Of a stretch of DNA of 64,000 nt, positions 25,635-34,537 are shown one piece after another. Positions within the stretch are counted from its first letter, which is position 1. Each line of letters opens with the position of its first letter. This stretch comes from Thermococcus piezophilus (GTDB lineage Archaea; Methanobacteriota_B; Thermococci; Thermococcales; Thermococcaceae): the NCBI RefSeq assembly GCF_001647085.1, contig NZ_CP015520.1, positions 1,054,001 through 1,118,000 on the forward strand, given 5' to 3'. The notes under the pieces were generated by a model. The model did no database searches and was not told the DNA's origin. It saw nothing but the letters and a program-made list of their open reading frames with translations. The translations under genes were made by a program, and so were the position numbers.

Positions 25635-27247
25635 ATCTCCTCACCTACCTTCTCTATCAGTATGAAGCCCGCTGTCGAGATGGCCATCAGGAGAACCGCC
25701 AGGGCGGAAGCCGAGCCGAACTGCCTCGCTCCAAGGAAGCGGTATATTGCCACAGTCATCGTGGTGTATTCCGGTGCCGCTAGCATGTAGGTCGCTCCGA
25801 GCTCGGCTATGCTTATTGCGAATGCGAATATCGAGCCAACGATCATCCCACCGAGGGCGAGTGGCAGCTCCACCTTCAGGAAAGCCTTCCACTCATTGGC
25901 TCCGAGGCTCATCGCGGCCTCCCAGAGGTTGGGCCTTATCTTCTTGAGGGACGTCGAAACGGCGCGGAGAACAAAGGGGTAAGCTATGACGGTGTGCGCC
26001 GCTATGATGAGGTATGCTGTGTAGTACAGCTCAGTATTGTGGAAGACTCTGATATAGCCCAGTCCGAGGGTTATTGCAGAGCTCGCCAGCGGGAGCATCA
26101 CGAGGACGTCGAAGAGTCTCTTCCCGCGGAAGTTCCAGCGGTGGAGGGCGTATGCTATAGGAAGGGCAATGACAACCGACAGCACTACCGTGGAGAAGCC
26201 GAAGAGGAGGGAGTTCCTTATGGCATCGAGCGTCGTTGCACCGAACATCGGGTTGAACTCTGCCGAGAAGATTCTCCTGTACCACTCTAGGCTCCACTCG
26301 CCATTGAACTGGAGCGAGTCGTAGATAACAGCTATTAGGGGTGCGATGATCAGGAGCAGGACGAGGATGGAGTAGAGGCCGATGAGAAGGCCCTTAACGC
26401 TGAGGATGTCCCTTTTTGTAAAGTTTCTTGGCTTCTGGAGAATCCTTTGCTCCTCGCGCTTCGCGTAGGCGTCGAGGCTTTTCAGGTAGAAGTACATGAA
26501 GAGCATGCTGAGGGCTATCTGGATTATGGCCAGTGCCGAACCAGTCTTGAAGTCAAGGAGCACCATTATTGACGTGAAGATGTCCACCTCTATGGTGGCG
26601 TACTGGTAGCCACTGAGGATGAGGGGTATGGAGAAGCTCAGGAAGCAGAAAACGAATGTGAGCATGGCAGAGGCAAAGATGGCGGGGGAAATCAGCGGAA
26701 GGGTGACCCTCCAGAAGAGCTTCCAGCCTTTGGCCCCGAGGGCCATAGCCATCTCTTCGTAGTGGGGATTAACGCGCTGCCACAGCGATGAGACCATCCT
26801 GATGACTATGGGGAAGTTGTAGAACGCGTGGGCGAGAAGGATGGCCTTCCACGAGTAAAGGACTCCCAAGTCCCTGCCTATGAGTTGGGTTATGAAGCCG
26901 CTCTTTCCAAAGAGGAGAATGTAACCCAAAGCTACCATCACGCTCGGCATGACGAAAGGAACCGTTAAGACGGCCTTCAGCAGGCCCTTTCCGGGGAAGT
27001 CATATTTGGCGAAGATGTACGCCCCAGGGAGGCCGAGGATGAGGGTGAGAAGCGTGGAGGCAACAGCCTGAGCTATCGTGAAGAGTATGACCCGTCTGTG
27101 GTATGCGTTCGAAAGAACGGGGGCTATATATTTGAGTGTCGGGCCGTTGTCCCACAGGCCCGTCTTTATTATGCTGATTAGGGGAACGTAGAAGAAGAAC
27201 ACAAGGAAGGCTATAGGAATCAGCACTGCGAGCTTCGAGAGCCTCAT
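25628..27247 (-). CDS. ABC transporter permease, fused double domain
   Basis: A 539-residue permease with two tandem BPD-type transmembrane domains, each with its EAA loop (EEMAMALGAKGWKLFW and EAAMSLGANEWKAFL), as in ThiP- or SfuB-like transporters of thiamine or ferric iron. About 12 helices. ATG 27247 is chosen over an upstream start that lies in the divergent P1 peptidase region. The substrate cannot be assigned without a binding protein. Confidence 0.9.
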   Translation of the reverse strand: MRLSKLAVLIPIAFLVFFFYVPLISIIKTGLWDNGPTLKYIAPVLSNAYHRRVILFTIAQAVASTLLTLILGLPGAYIFAKYDFPGKGLLKAVLTVPFVMPSVMVALGYILLFGKSGFITQLIGRDLGVLYSWKAILLAHAFYNFPIVIRMVSSLWQRVNPHYEEMAMALGAKGWKLFWRVTLPLISPAIFASAMLTFVFCFLSFSIPLILSGYQYATIEVDIFTSIMVLLDFKTGSALAIIQIALSMLFMYFYLKSLDAYAKREEQRILQKPRNFTKRDILSVKGLLIGLYSILVLLLIIAPLIAVIYDSLQFNGEWSLEWYRRIFSAEFNPMFGATTLDAIRNSLLFGFSTVVLSVVIALPIAYALHRWNFRGKRLFDVLVMLPLASSAITLGLGYIRVFHNTELYYTAYLIIAAHTVIAYPFVLRAVSTSLKKIRPNLWEAAMSLGANEWKAFLKVELPLALGGMIVGSIFAFAISIAELGATYMLAAPEYTTMTVAIYRFLGARQFGSASALAVLLMAISTAGFILIEKVGEEIW

Positions 27248-27332
27248 ACTCACAACTCGGTTTTGGCCGTTTATAAGCTTTGATTGGACAAAGTTGTTAA
27301 ACTCCTCACGAGAATCTTTACGGGGTGGCACC

Positions 27333-28376
27333 ATGAAGGCTCCCGAGCTGGGGATAAAGATTGGCTCCTACGCTCATGGGAAGAGAAACTCCATCGCTGA
27401 CCTAGGCGTCAAGGTTGGTCACTCGACGATAATCGAGGGGGATAGCATCAGAACAGGCGTTACCGTTCTCCTTCCACCAGTGAAGAATCCATACAAGGAG
27501 AGACTCTTTGCTTCAACCTTTGTTATGAACGGCTTCTCAAAGCCGATAGGCTTCGTTCAGGTGAATGAGCTCGGCTATATGGAAACTCCCATAGCTCTCA
27601 CCAACACGCTGGCCGTTTACACCGTCGCTAACGCGATGGTGAAGCATGTGATGGAGCTGAATCCGGATTTAAGGAGCGTCTCGCCCATGGTGATGGAGTG
27701 CAACGACTCCTACCTCAACAACATACGGGCGATGGCGGTCACAGAGGAGCACTACTTCGAGGCCATGAAAGGTGCGAGCCTGGACTTTGAGGAGGGCTCG
27801 GTTGGAGCGGGGACTGGAATGAGCGCCTTCGAGTTCAAGGGGGGAATAGGCTCGTCATCGAGGGTGGTTGAAATCGGTAGGGAAAAATACACAGTGGCAT
27901 CGCTCGTCTTGGCGAACTTTGGGAGGAGAGAGGACCTGACGATGGCAGGCGTTCCGGTAGGTATAGAGCTGAGGGACTACCCTGGCAGAGGAGCTTCCAG
28001 CAAGGGGAGCATCTCGATGGTTATCGCTACAGATGCCTCCTTAACGGCAAGGCAACTCGGCAGGCTTGCGAAAAGAGCCGTTGTCGGTCTCGCCAGAACA
28101 GGTGGATACGCCTACCACGGCAGTGGGGACGTTGTTTTAGCGTTCTCAACGGCCCAAACTGTTCCTCTCGACAAAGAGCCACATCTCATAAGCTTTCTGC
28201 CCGACAATGCCTTGAGCAGGCTTTTCAAAGCGGCAGCAGAGTCAACGGAAGAGGCGATAATTAACGCCCTCCTTCAAGCGAGGACTATGGAAGGCAACGG
28301 AAAGATTAGGTATGCGCTTCCCCTCGATAGGCTCCTCGAAATCATGGAGAAGTATGGAAGGCTCGAAAAAACCTAA
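27333..28376 (+). CDS. P1-family aminopeptidase (DmpA-like)
   Basis: A 347-residue P1/DmpA family N-terminal nucleophile peptidase that self-cleaves into alpha and beta chains. The family features are the GAGTGMSAFEFKGGIG loop and the KGSISMVIATDA segment, in which the Gly-Ser bond is the autocleavage site and the serine the catalytic nucleophile. ATG 27333 follows GGGGTGGCACC. The gene is divergent from the ABC permease. Family members cleave beta-amino or D-amino peptides. Confidence 0.88.
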   Translation: MKAPELGIKIGSYAHGKRNSIADLGVKVGHSTIIEGDSIRTGVTVLLPPVKNPYKERLFASTFVMNGFSKPIGFVQVNELGYMETPIALTNTLAVYTVANAMVKHVMELNPDLRSVSPMVMECNDSYLNNIRAMAVTEEHYFEAMKGASLDFEEGSVGAGTGMSAFEFKGGIGSSSRVVEIGREKYTVASLVLANFGRREDLTMAGVPVGIELRDYPGRGASSKGSISMVIATDASLTARQLGRLAKRAVVGLARTGGYAYHGSGDVVLAFSTAQTVPLDKEPHLISFLPDNALSRLFKAAAESTEEAIINALLQARTMEGNGKIRYALPLDRLLEIMEKYGRLEKT

Positions 28377-29209
28377 ACCTTTATTTCCTCATACTTCTTT
28401 TTCATTAAAAGCGCGTCCTCCTCAATTTTCGGACTCTCGCTTATGACGACACCTTTAACGCGGAACTCCCTGAGAACCCTCAACAGGTCCTCCCACCTCA
28501 TGTCACTCCCCTGAAGCGGCAAGTGCCTCTTCTCACCCTTCTCGGTGTACTCAATCCCGCTCATGTGAATGTGCATGTTGTCGAGGGCTTCTCTGCCTAA
28601 GCGGTCCTCGATGAAGCTCAGCATCTCGTGCCACTCCTCAATTGAGTTACACTTTCCTGCGTTCCTCGCGTGGGCGTGGGCGAAGTCTATTGTCGGGAGA
28701 ACCGTCTCAAGCTCCTCGCTCAACTTAACTATCTCCTTCAAATCTCCGAACTGGGTGGGCTTTCCTGTAAGCTCTGGCCTGAGCCAGACTTTAACTCCTT
28801 TGTCCATCAGCTCGCGCTCTACGTCTTCCAGCTCGTTTTTAATACGCTCGTAGACCCTTTTGGGGTGTTGCTTGAGGTAGTAGCCAGCGTGAAAAACAAC
28901 GCTCCAGCCGCCAGCATCGTAGAGCCTCTCTGCACTCTGGATTATCCTCCTTTTGCTTGCCTCGACCTTGTCCTTCTCGCTCGCGTTGAGGTTGATGTAG
29001 TAAGGCGCGTGAGCCGTTAATAGAACGTCATGCTTTTTCGCTACGTACTTTATCTTCTTCGCCAGCTCGGGCTTTACATTGATTCCGCGGACGAATTCGA
29101 GCTCCATAGCGTCTAAACCAAGGTTTCTCACATGGATTATGCCGTCTATCGTTGAGCGCTTTGGAGTGGAGAGCGGTATTCCGGCTGTTCCGAAGCGCAA
29201 CTTGTTCAT
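28373..29209 (-). CDS. Endonuclease IV-like TIM-barrel protein
   Basis: A 278-residue AP endonuclease 2 superfamily protein. Metal-binding residues typical of the family are visible: HAPYYINL, FHAGYY, RPELTGK, DFAHAHA, HIHMSGIEY and ESP near the end. Family members cut DNA at abasic sites or isomerise sugars; with all metal ligands present an endonuclease IV activity is plausible. The start is between ATG 29218 and ATG 29209; the latter aligns better with the family and lies ten bases from GGTGAG. Overlaps the P1 peptidase stop by four bases. Confidence 0.83.
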   Translation of the reverse strand: MNKLRFGTAGIPLSTPKRSTIDGIIHVRNLGLDAMELEFVRGINVKPELAKKIKYVAKKHDVLLTAHAPYYINLNASEKDKVEASKRRIIQSAERLYDAGGWSVVFHAGYYLKQHPKRVYERIKNELEDVERELMDKGVKVWLRPELTGKPTQFGDLKEIVKLSEELETVLPTIDFAHAHARNAGKCNSIEEWHEMLSFIEDRLGREALDNMHIHMSGIEYTEKGEKRHLPLQGSDMRWEDLLRVLREFRVKGVVISESPKIEEDALLMKKKYEEIKV

Positions 29210-29260
29210 CCTGAACATTCTCACCACCCAAAGAGAATTAGGGAAACCTAACTTATAAGC

Positions 29261-30322
29261 CTACCGTTCGATTTTTTCGCCTAGTATCTCCTCGAGCCGC
29301 TTAATGCTCTTCTCCAGCTCCTTCTCGAGGTGCTCCAGCTGGCGCTTTAGCTTTCTTATCTCCGACTCCTTTTCCTTAATTAACCTCTCAAGCTCCCAGA
29401 TTTCCTTTTCCTTCGAGCTGGCATGATCGAGTATTTCATCCTTCCTTTCCTTCAGCTCTCTGAGGAGACGTCTTTCCTCTGCTATTGCCTCAGCCCTCTC
29501 CTTGAGGTTCTCAATCAGCCACTGAGCGGTTTTCCTGTGTTTGCCCTCCAATTGCGGGTAAATCCTCTGGAGGAGTGAGATGAACTCGTCGGGCTTTTTC
29601 AGGGCGTAGGAGCTGTCCCCCACGAAATTGGAAGCTATCTCCTCGTGGAGCCTCATCCTCTTTATCGGCTTCTGGAGCTTGGAAGCCTTTGATCTTACCT
29701 CCAGCTCCTCACTTCTGACTTTCGAGGAGAGCTCTTTGATGCGTTTCTCGAGCTCATCAAGACCATGCTCCCTGTGGAATTCTTCAAGCTCCTTCTTTTT
29801 CTCTTCAACTTTTTCTCTGAGCTCGTCCCGTTCTCTCTCGATGAGCTCTATCTTCCTTCTCGTCTCCCTCTCGTTCTCGATAAGCTCCTCTATGTTAAGC
29901 TCCCCGAGGCTCTTTTTTGACACCTTTTCGTAATACTTCACATAGTCCTCGTTCAGCTTCTTGAGGAGGCGGTTGATGGCGTAAACGTCCTTTTCGAATA
30001 TCAGCAGGAGGTACTTTCCGTGCCCCACGTGGAGCTTCGCCAGATCCGGTAGCCTCTTTCCGAGGTCGTCCATTGTCTCGAGGCTCTCGAGGGCACGCCT
30101 GAGAGAGATAACGTAGTTCCTTTTCTCTGCCGTGACGATTTTCTTAATCCTGTCCTCGACGTCCTTGGGCACCTCTTTTCTTTCGAGGGCGTCTATTCTC
30201 TTCAGAATCTCTCTGACCTTCTTTTTCAGGCGCGTATTGTACTTTTTTTCGACTTTCTTGACTTCTCTCTCCGCATTCTTTCTCTGTTTTTTATATTCCC
30301 TAAGTGCTTGCTCCAGCTTCAA
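29261..30322 (-). CDS. Long coiled-coil protein
   Basis: A 353-residue protein composed mainly of charged heptad repeats (most of residues 1-80, 135-220 and 270-353), separated by a short globular insert (about 85-125 and 225-265). No catalytic motif, signal peptide or membrane segment. It overlaps the DUF373 gene by 23 bases and is thus translated from the same transcript. It may be a cytoskeletal or SMC-like accessory factor; function unknown. Confidence 0.8.
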   Translation of the reverse strand: MKLEQALREYKKQRKNAEREVKKVEKKYNTRLKKKVREILKRIDALERKEVPKDVEDRIKKIVTAEKRNYVISLRRALESLETMDDLGKRLPDLAKLHVGHGKYLLLIFEKDVYAINRLLKKLNEDYVKYYEKVSKKSLGELNIEELIENERETRRKIELIERERDELREKVEEKKKELEEFHREHGLDELEKRIKELSSKVRSEELEVRSKASKLQKPIKRMRLHEEIASNFVGDSSYALKKPDEFISLLQRIYPQLEGKHRKTAQWLIENLKERAEAIAEERRLLRELKERKDEILDHASSKEKEIWELERLIKEKESEIRKLKRQLEHLEKELEKSIKRLEEILGEKIER

Positions 30323-31433
30323 CTCTCTCCCATCCTCTTACTTTTCCCCTAAGGTAAATTCCAACGAGAACGGCAATCCCAACGTCAATGACGGCCAATA
30401 TGAGCTTCGTGAAGACCTCTATGTCGGATATCGTCAGTATCGCCATCGCGTATCTCGTCGTCAGGTCAATGGTGACCCACAAGGCCGGCATTATGAGTAG
30501 TGTTGAGATGTAGTACCAGATGTGGTAGTCCCTCCTCAAGTAAGCCTGGATAACGCGGCCCATTATCATGACTGAGACTCCGAGGATAAGCGAGGAGTTG
30601 AGGGCGTTTAAGTAAATGAGAGTTGCTAGTAGCGATGTGCCTGGCCATCCCCCTATCAGCTCCTTTGAGTACTCCTCCAGGCTTAGATAAGCGTTTATGG
30701 CCCCGCCGCTTATAATAAGCAGGCCCGCGATTACCGAAATTACGAATATAAACTGCCTCGCTAGAGTTTCCCTGACGTTGAGCCTAAAGCCCTTTGTGAA
30801 GAAGTATCCTCCAATGAAAAGGAGGATCGTCCCGGTGACCGTTGCGGAGACTATCTTGATGCTCTCAGGATACCAAACCGAGATGAGTCTGGAGATGCCG
30901 TACAGGAGAAGTATCATTCCGGGTATCCCTAGGACTACCTTGGCCACCTCGGGGTCGCTAAGTATCTCCCTCAAATATTTGTATATGATGTAGTAGGTCG
31001 TCTCGATTCCCTCGCTCTGCTTGATGACGACCCTGTGGGAGCTTATTATGGGTACCTTTGAGGTTATAATCGGGAAGATCTGCTCGTCTTCGGCACCATC
31101 AGTTACCGTTATGACTCCATCGGCCTGGAACCTTTCAAGAACCTCGTCCAGCTGTCTGCTCAGCTCCAGGTCGCTCTTAACGCCGACTTTGGGGTGGCCG
31201 GTTATAAGCGCGACCTCAACTTCCTCGAACTCGTCACCCCCATTGAGCTTGTCATAGAGCTTGACAGCGGCGTAGACAACGTTGGCGTCACTGTCCTCTG
31301 GATCGGCCAGGCTGAGCTTTAAGGCCGCATCTATGCAGGCGTCTCTCCCGATGACCGGGCCCTCTACCCCGGCCTTTTGTCCAAAATCGTCATCCCTATC
31401 TATCGCCAAAATCAGAGCCTTAATATCAACCAC
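30300..31433 (-). CDS. DUF373 family membrane protein
   Basis: A 377-residue archaeal DUF373 protein. The N-terminal 140 residues form a soluble domain (LILAIDRDDDFG...VYAAVKLYDKL...ITVTDGAEDEQIFPII), and the remainder has about six or seven membrane helices. The function is not known. GTG 31433 is read within GGGGTG, overlapping the end of the MTH1187-family gene, so translation is coupled to it. Confidence 0.87.
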   Translation of the reverse strand: MVDIKALILAIDRDDDFGQKAGVEGPVIGRDACIDAALKLSLADPEDSDANVVYAAVKLYDKLNGGDEFEEVEVALITGHPKVGVKSDLELSRQLDEVLERFQADGVITVTDGAEDEQIFPIITSKVPIISSHRVVIKQSEGIETTYYIIYKYLREILSDPEVAKVVLGIPGMILLLYGISRLISVWYPESIKIVSATVTGTILLFIGGYFFTKGFRLNVRETLARQFIFVISVIAGLLIISGGAINAYLSLEEYSKELIGGWPGTSLLATLIYLNALNSSLILGVSVMIMGRVIQAYLRRDYHIWYYISTLLIMPALWVTIDLTTRYAMAILTISDIEVFTKLILAVIDVGIAVLVGIYLRGKVRGWERVEAGAST

Positions 31434-31728
31434 CCCTTGCCTTCTCGAGGACTGATTTCACTTTATCCTCCATGTGAACATGCTTATCCCTTCTGTCATC
31501 GATTCTCACCGTTGTTGAAACCCTATCTGCCCCGAGCTTGAACATGAGCTCATGGGCTTCTTCGACTATATCGAAAGCCTCCTTCATGGTCGGAACCTCT
31601 ATGATAGTTGCCATCGGTGTCAGTTGATACTTAACACCTTTCTTATCTAAAAGCTTTACCACTTCGGCCACGTATCTGCTCAGGCTCTTCTCACCAAGGG
31701 GTACTATCACGAATTCCACGATGACCAT
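31426..31728 (-). CDS. MTH1187/UPF0045 family thiamine-binding-like protein
   Basis: A 100-residue ferredoxin-fold protein of the MTH1187 (UPF0045, YqgV) family, which binds small molecules such as thiamine in some members. Seen are VEFVIVPLGE, YQLTPMATIIE and the C-terminal DDRRDKH. ATG 31728 follows GGTGTCGA. It is the first gene of the operon with DUF373 and the coiled-coil protein. Confidence 0.88.
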   Translation of the reverse strand: MVIVEFVIVPLGEKSLSRYVAEVVKLLDKKGVKYQLTPMATIIEVPTMKEAFDIVEEAHELMFKLGADRVSTTVRIDDRRDKHVHMEDKVKSVLEKARGG

Positions 31729-31821
31729 CTTCGACACCTGGCTAAGTTTAGTTCGGCAATTTTTTAAACTTTGCGGGAAAGATAAATAACCATTCACCCG
31801 TAGATAGTTGGGGGTGATGGA

Positions 31822-32439
31822 ATGTACAGGATCAAGGATGAGTGGGGAGAGTTCCTCGTCATGCTAGCGAGGAGGGCTATAGAGGAGTACGTCCGTAACG
31901 GCAGAACGATAGAGCCCCCAGAGGGCACGCCGCCCGAGCTCTGGGAAAAGATGGGGGTTTTCGTAACCCTTAACCGTCATAATGTTCCACCTCAAATGTC
32001 TCTTAGGGGCTGCATAGGCTTTCCACTGCCGATCTATCCTCTAGTTGAGGCCACGATAAAAGCGGCCATCTACGCTGCCATCGATGACCCGCGCTTTCCG
32101 CCTGTGAAGGAGAGCGAGCTGGATGATATTGTCATTGAGGTCAGTGTCCTGACGCCTCCCGAGATTATAGAAGGACCGCCGGAGGAGAGACCGAGGAAGA
32201 TAAAGGTGGGCCAAGACGGCCTGATAATCGAGAAGGGGATACATTCAGGCCTGCTACTTCCTCAGGTGCCTGTAGAGTGGGGCTGGGACGAGGAGGAGTT
32301 TTTAGCTCAGATCTGCTGGAAGGCTGGATTGCCCCCCGACTGCTGGCTCGACGAGGACACCAAAGTCTACCGCTTCACAGCAGAGATATTCGAAGAGGAG
32401 TACCCGATGGGCCCGGTAAGAAGGAAGCCACTGGTGTGA
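31822..32439 (+). CDS. AMMECR1-domain protein
   Basis: A 205-residue AMMECR1 family protein with the signature LRGCIGFPLPIYPL near residue 62 and the pattern EVSVLTPPE. The family is found in archaea and eukaryotes and its activity is not established; the conserved cysteine suggests catalysis or thiol chemistry. ATG 31822 follows GGGGGTGAT. Convergent with the m5C methyltransferase at one-base separation. Confidence 0.93.
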   Translation: MYRIKDEWGEFLVMLARRAIEEYVRNGRTIEPPEGTPPELWEKMGVFVTLNRHNVPPQMSLRGCIGFPLPIYPLVEATIKAAIYAAIDDPRFPPVKESELDDIVIEVSVLTPPEIIEGPPEERPRKIKVGQDGLIIEKGIHSGLLLPQVPVEWGWDEEEFLAQICWKAGLPPDCWLDEDTKVYRFTAEIFEEEYPMGPVRRKPLV

Positions 32440-33792
32440 TTATTTTTTCAATTTCGCAATGAAGAAGCTGTTGCAGTCGTGCCTGTGCGTCCACGCTCTG
32501 AAGACTTTCTCCCCTATTTCAAGGAAGCCCCTATCGCCCCAGCTGAAGGGATAGTCGATAAGCTCAAGCTCGACCCGGTTTATCGCGAAGAGAACATTTT
32601 CCTCATCCTCGTCAACCCTTATAGAGCACGTCGAATACGTCATCTCGCCGCCGTCTCTCAGGTTCTCATGGGCGTTCCTCAGCATGTTCCTCTGGACGTT
32701 TATGATGCGCTTTATCTTCTTCTCGTCGAAGCGCCACTTGACTTCAGGGAACTGCCTGTAGGTTCCCGAGCTTGAACAAGGGGTGTCGAGGATTATTTTA
32801 TCGAACTTCTCCTTATCCCTGAAGCTCCGGCCGTCCGCGTGGACGAGCTTGACGTTTTTGATTTCGAGCAGTTTCATTTTCTCCTTCATGCGCATGAGCC
32901 TGTCGTAGGAATAATCAACCGCCACTATCTCGCCCCGGTTCTCCATCAGCGCCGCCGCGTGAAAGGTTTTGCTCCCTGGCGCTGCTGCCAGGTCAAGAAC
33001 TCTCTCGCCGGGTTCGGGGGCTAAAACGTGGGCGACGTAAGCTGAGGCTAAATCTTGGATAACGAACTTTCCTTCCTTGTACCAGTCGAGCTTCGTCACC
33101 GGAGTTCTGTATTCGAGGACCTTCAGGACGTCCGGAACGGGGGTCAGGGCCGTCTTCACGCCGTTCTCCTCAAGGTAGTCCCTCAGCGAGTCCACGTCGG
33201 TCGTAAGGGTGTTTGCTCTGACGTAGTACCTCTGCGGCCTGTTGTTGCTGAGGAGAAGCCTCACCGTCTCATCGTAGTCTAGGATCTCCACAGCGTACTC
33301 GACGTACCAGCGGGGGTGGGAGAAGCGGACGGAGAGCCATTCTATCCTGTCCCTCTCCTTGAGTCTCTTAAGTGCCTTCTCGACGTCGAACTTCTCTATC
33401 GAGTGCATGAGCGCGTTGACGAACTTGGCACGGGAGAAATCAAAGCGCTCCTTAACGACCCTGATTATCGAGTCCGTGGCCACAGCCGGCGGCACTTTCC
33501 TGAAGTGGATTTCGAAGGTTCCTATCCTCAGAAGGTTGGCCAGATAGAGGTCCAGATCTTCCACGCTTGAACCCTTGAGGACGGAGTTGATTATGAAGTC
33601 TATCTTCGCCCTCCACTTCTCGATTTCAAAGACGTAGGCGTGGGTCAGTCCCCTCGCCTTCTCGCGGTCTTTACCGGCAACCTTCTTAAAGACTCTCTCA
33701 AGGGCGTGCTTTGAGGACAGCTCGCGCTCCTCAACGAGCATCAAAGCATCCGCCACCACTTCCTGAAAGCTCACCCTGTAAAACAGCTCCAT
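32440..33792 (-). CDS. NSUN/RsmB-type RNA cytosine-C5 methyltransferase, second copy
   Basis: A 450-residue m5C methyltransferase with a helical NusB-like N-terminal part (about 1-140) and the catalytic domain. Motif I is DLAAAPGSKT, motif IV DTPCSSSGT and motif VI STCSIR, containing both catalytic cysteines. It is homologous to the gene at 5280-6605 but clearly diverged. Start ATG 33792 is chosen from homology to the protein start; no strong ribosome site is visible. Confidence 0.9.
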   Translation of the reverse strand: MELFYRVSFQEVVADALMLVEERELSSKHALERVFKKVAGKDREKARGLTHAYVFEIEKWRAKIDFIINSVLKGSSVEDLDLYLANLLRIGTFEIHFRKVPPAVATDSIIRVVKERFDFSRAKFVNALMHSIEKFDVEKALKRLKERDRIEWLSVRFSHPRWYVEYAVEILDYDETVRLLLSNNRPQRYYVRANTLTTDVDSLRDYLEENGVKTALTPVPDVLKVLEYRTPVTKLDWYKEGKFVIQDLASAYVAHVLAPEPGERVLDLAAAPGSKTFHAAALMENRGEIVAVDYSYDRLMRMKEKMKLLEIKNVKLVHADGRSFRDKEKFDKIILDTPCSSSGTYRQFPEVKWRFDEKKIKRIINVQRNMLRNAHENLRDGGEMTYSTCSIRVDEDEENVLFAINRVELELIDYPFSWGDRGFLEIGEKVFRAWTHRHDCNSFFIAKLKK

Positions 33793-33896
33793 GGCCGAGC
33801 CTTCGCAGGGAAGTTTAAAAAGGTGGTGGTGCAGTTCTACTTGAAGTCCCAAAACCTTTATTACCTCTAAAGGTGGGGTTAATTGTGGTGGGATGA

Positions 33897-34449
33897 ATGG
33901 ATCGGAGAAACACTGTAGTTGTGACGGTGTTGGGGATAATCATAATCTTGAGTGTTCATCTTTACGTCCAAAAAAGCGTTTGAACGCCAAGATTGAAGCC
34001 CGGCGGGACTGTGATAGGTCCTGGGTTCACCTCGTAACGTTTTCTACGCTGGTTGATGTTCAATTCCACTCCAAGAACGCGCTTGATGCGGTTCACTCAA
34101 ATTCCACGGACGCGTTTAACCTCTCCACCGTTGAGCTTGAAAGGGACTTTTTAGGCCTCTACAATCACCTCGTTGAGACTGCGATTTACCTTGAACTAGA
34201 CACGCTTAACGATTCCGTTTTGGAGATGACCAATACAGGGCCGTGTATAGATTTTTAAACGCGTCAATGGCAGATTTCTTGGATGGGACCGCCAACATCT
34301 CTGCCGTCCGCGAGGGGTTAAACCTGATTTACAATTTTGCCACAGAGTGGCGAGAGAACGGCAACTATCCCAGCGAAGAGATTTTGAAAGCCAATGCCGA
34401 GCTTCAGCAGAAGTGCAGTGCCCTTGTTCCAAAGGTTGTGAATCCTTGA
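33897..34449 (+). pseudogene. Frameshifted gene of a membrane-anchored helical protein
   Basis: Across three frames a single protein of about 184 residues is readable: an N-terminal anchor (MDRRNTVVVTVLGIIIILSVH), then RLNAKIEARRDCDRSWVHL, an acidic helical middle, and the C-terminal RFLNASMADFLDGTANISA...KVVNP. The two breaks are single missing bases at homopolymers: A6 at 33970-33975 and G3 at 34238-34240. The start ATG 33897 follows GTGGTGGGATGA. The family is unknown to me, probably Thermococcales-specific. Either a recent pseudogene or sequencing artefact. Confidence 0.7.
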
Positions 34450-34537
34450 TTGTTGGTCTTTTTTTCATTCTCTTTCTGATGAACCTCGATGGCGAAGTTT
34501 ATTAGTTCTGGATTCAATAATCCAACAGGTGTTGGTT

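Noticed and set aside
34529-34537. GTG 34529 as polB start
   Set aside because: It lies in the ribosome binding site; ATG 34538 gives the universal [10 protein letters not shown] start.
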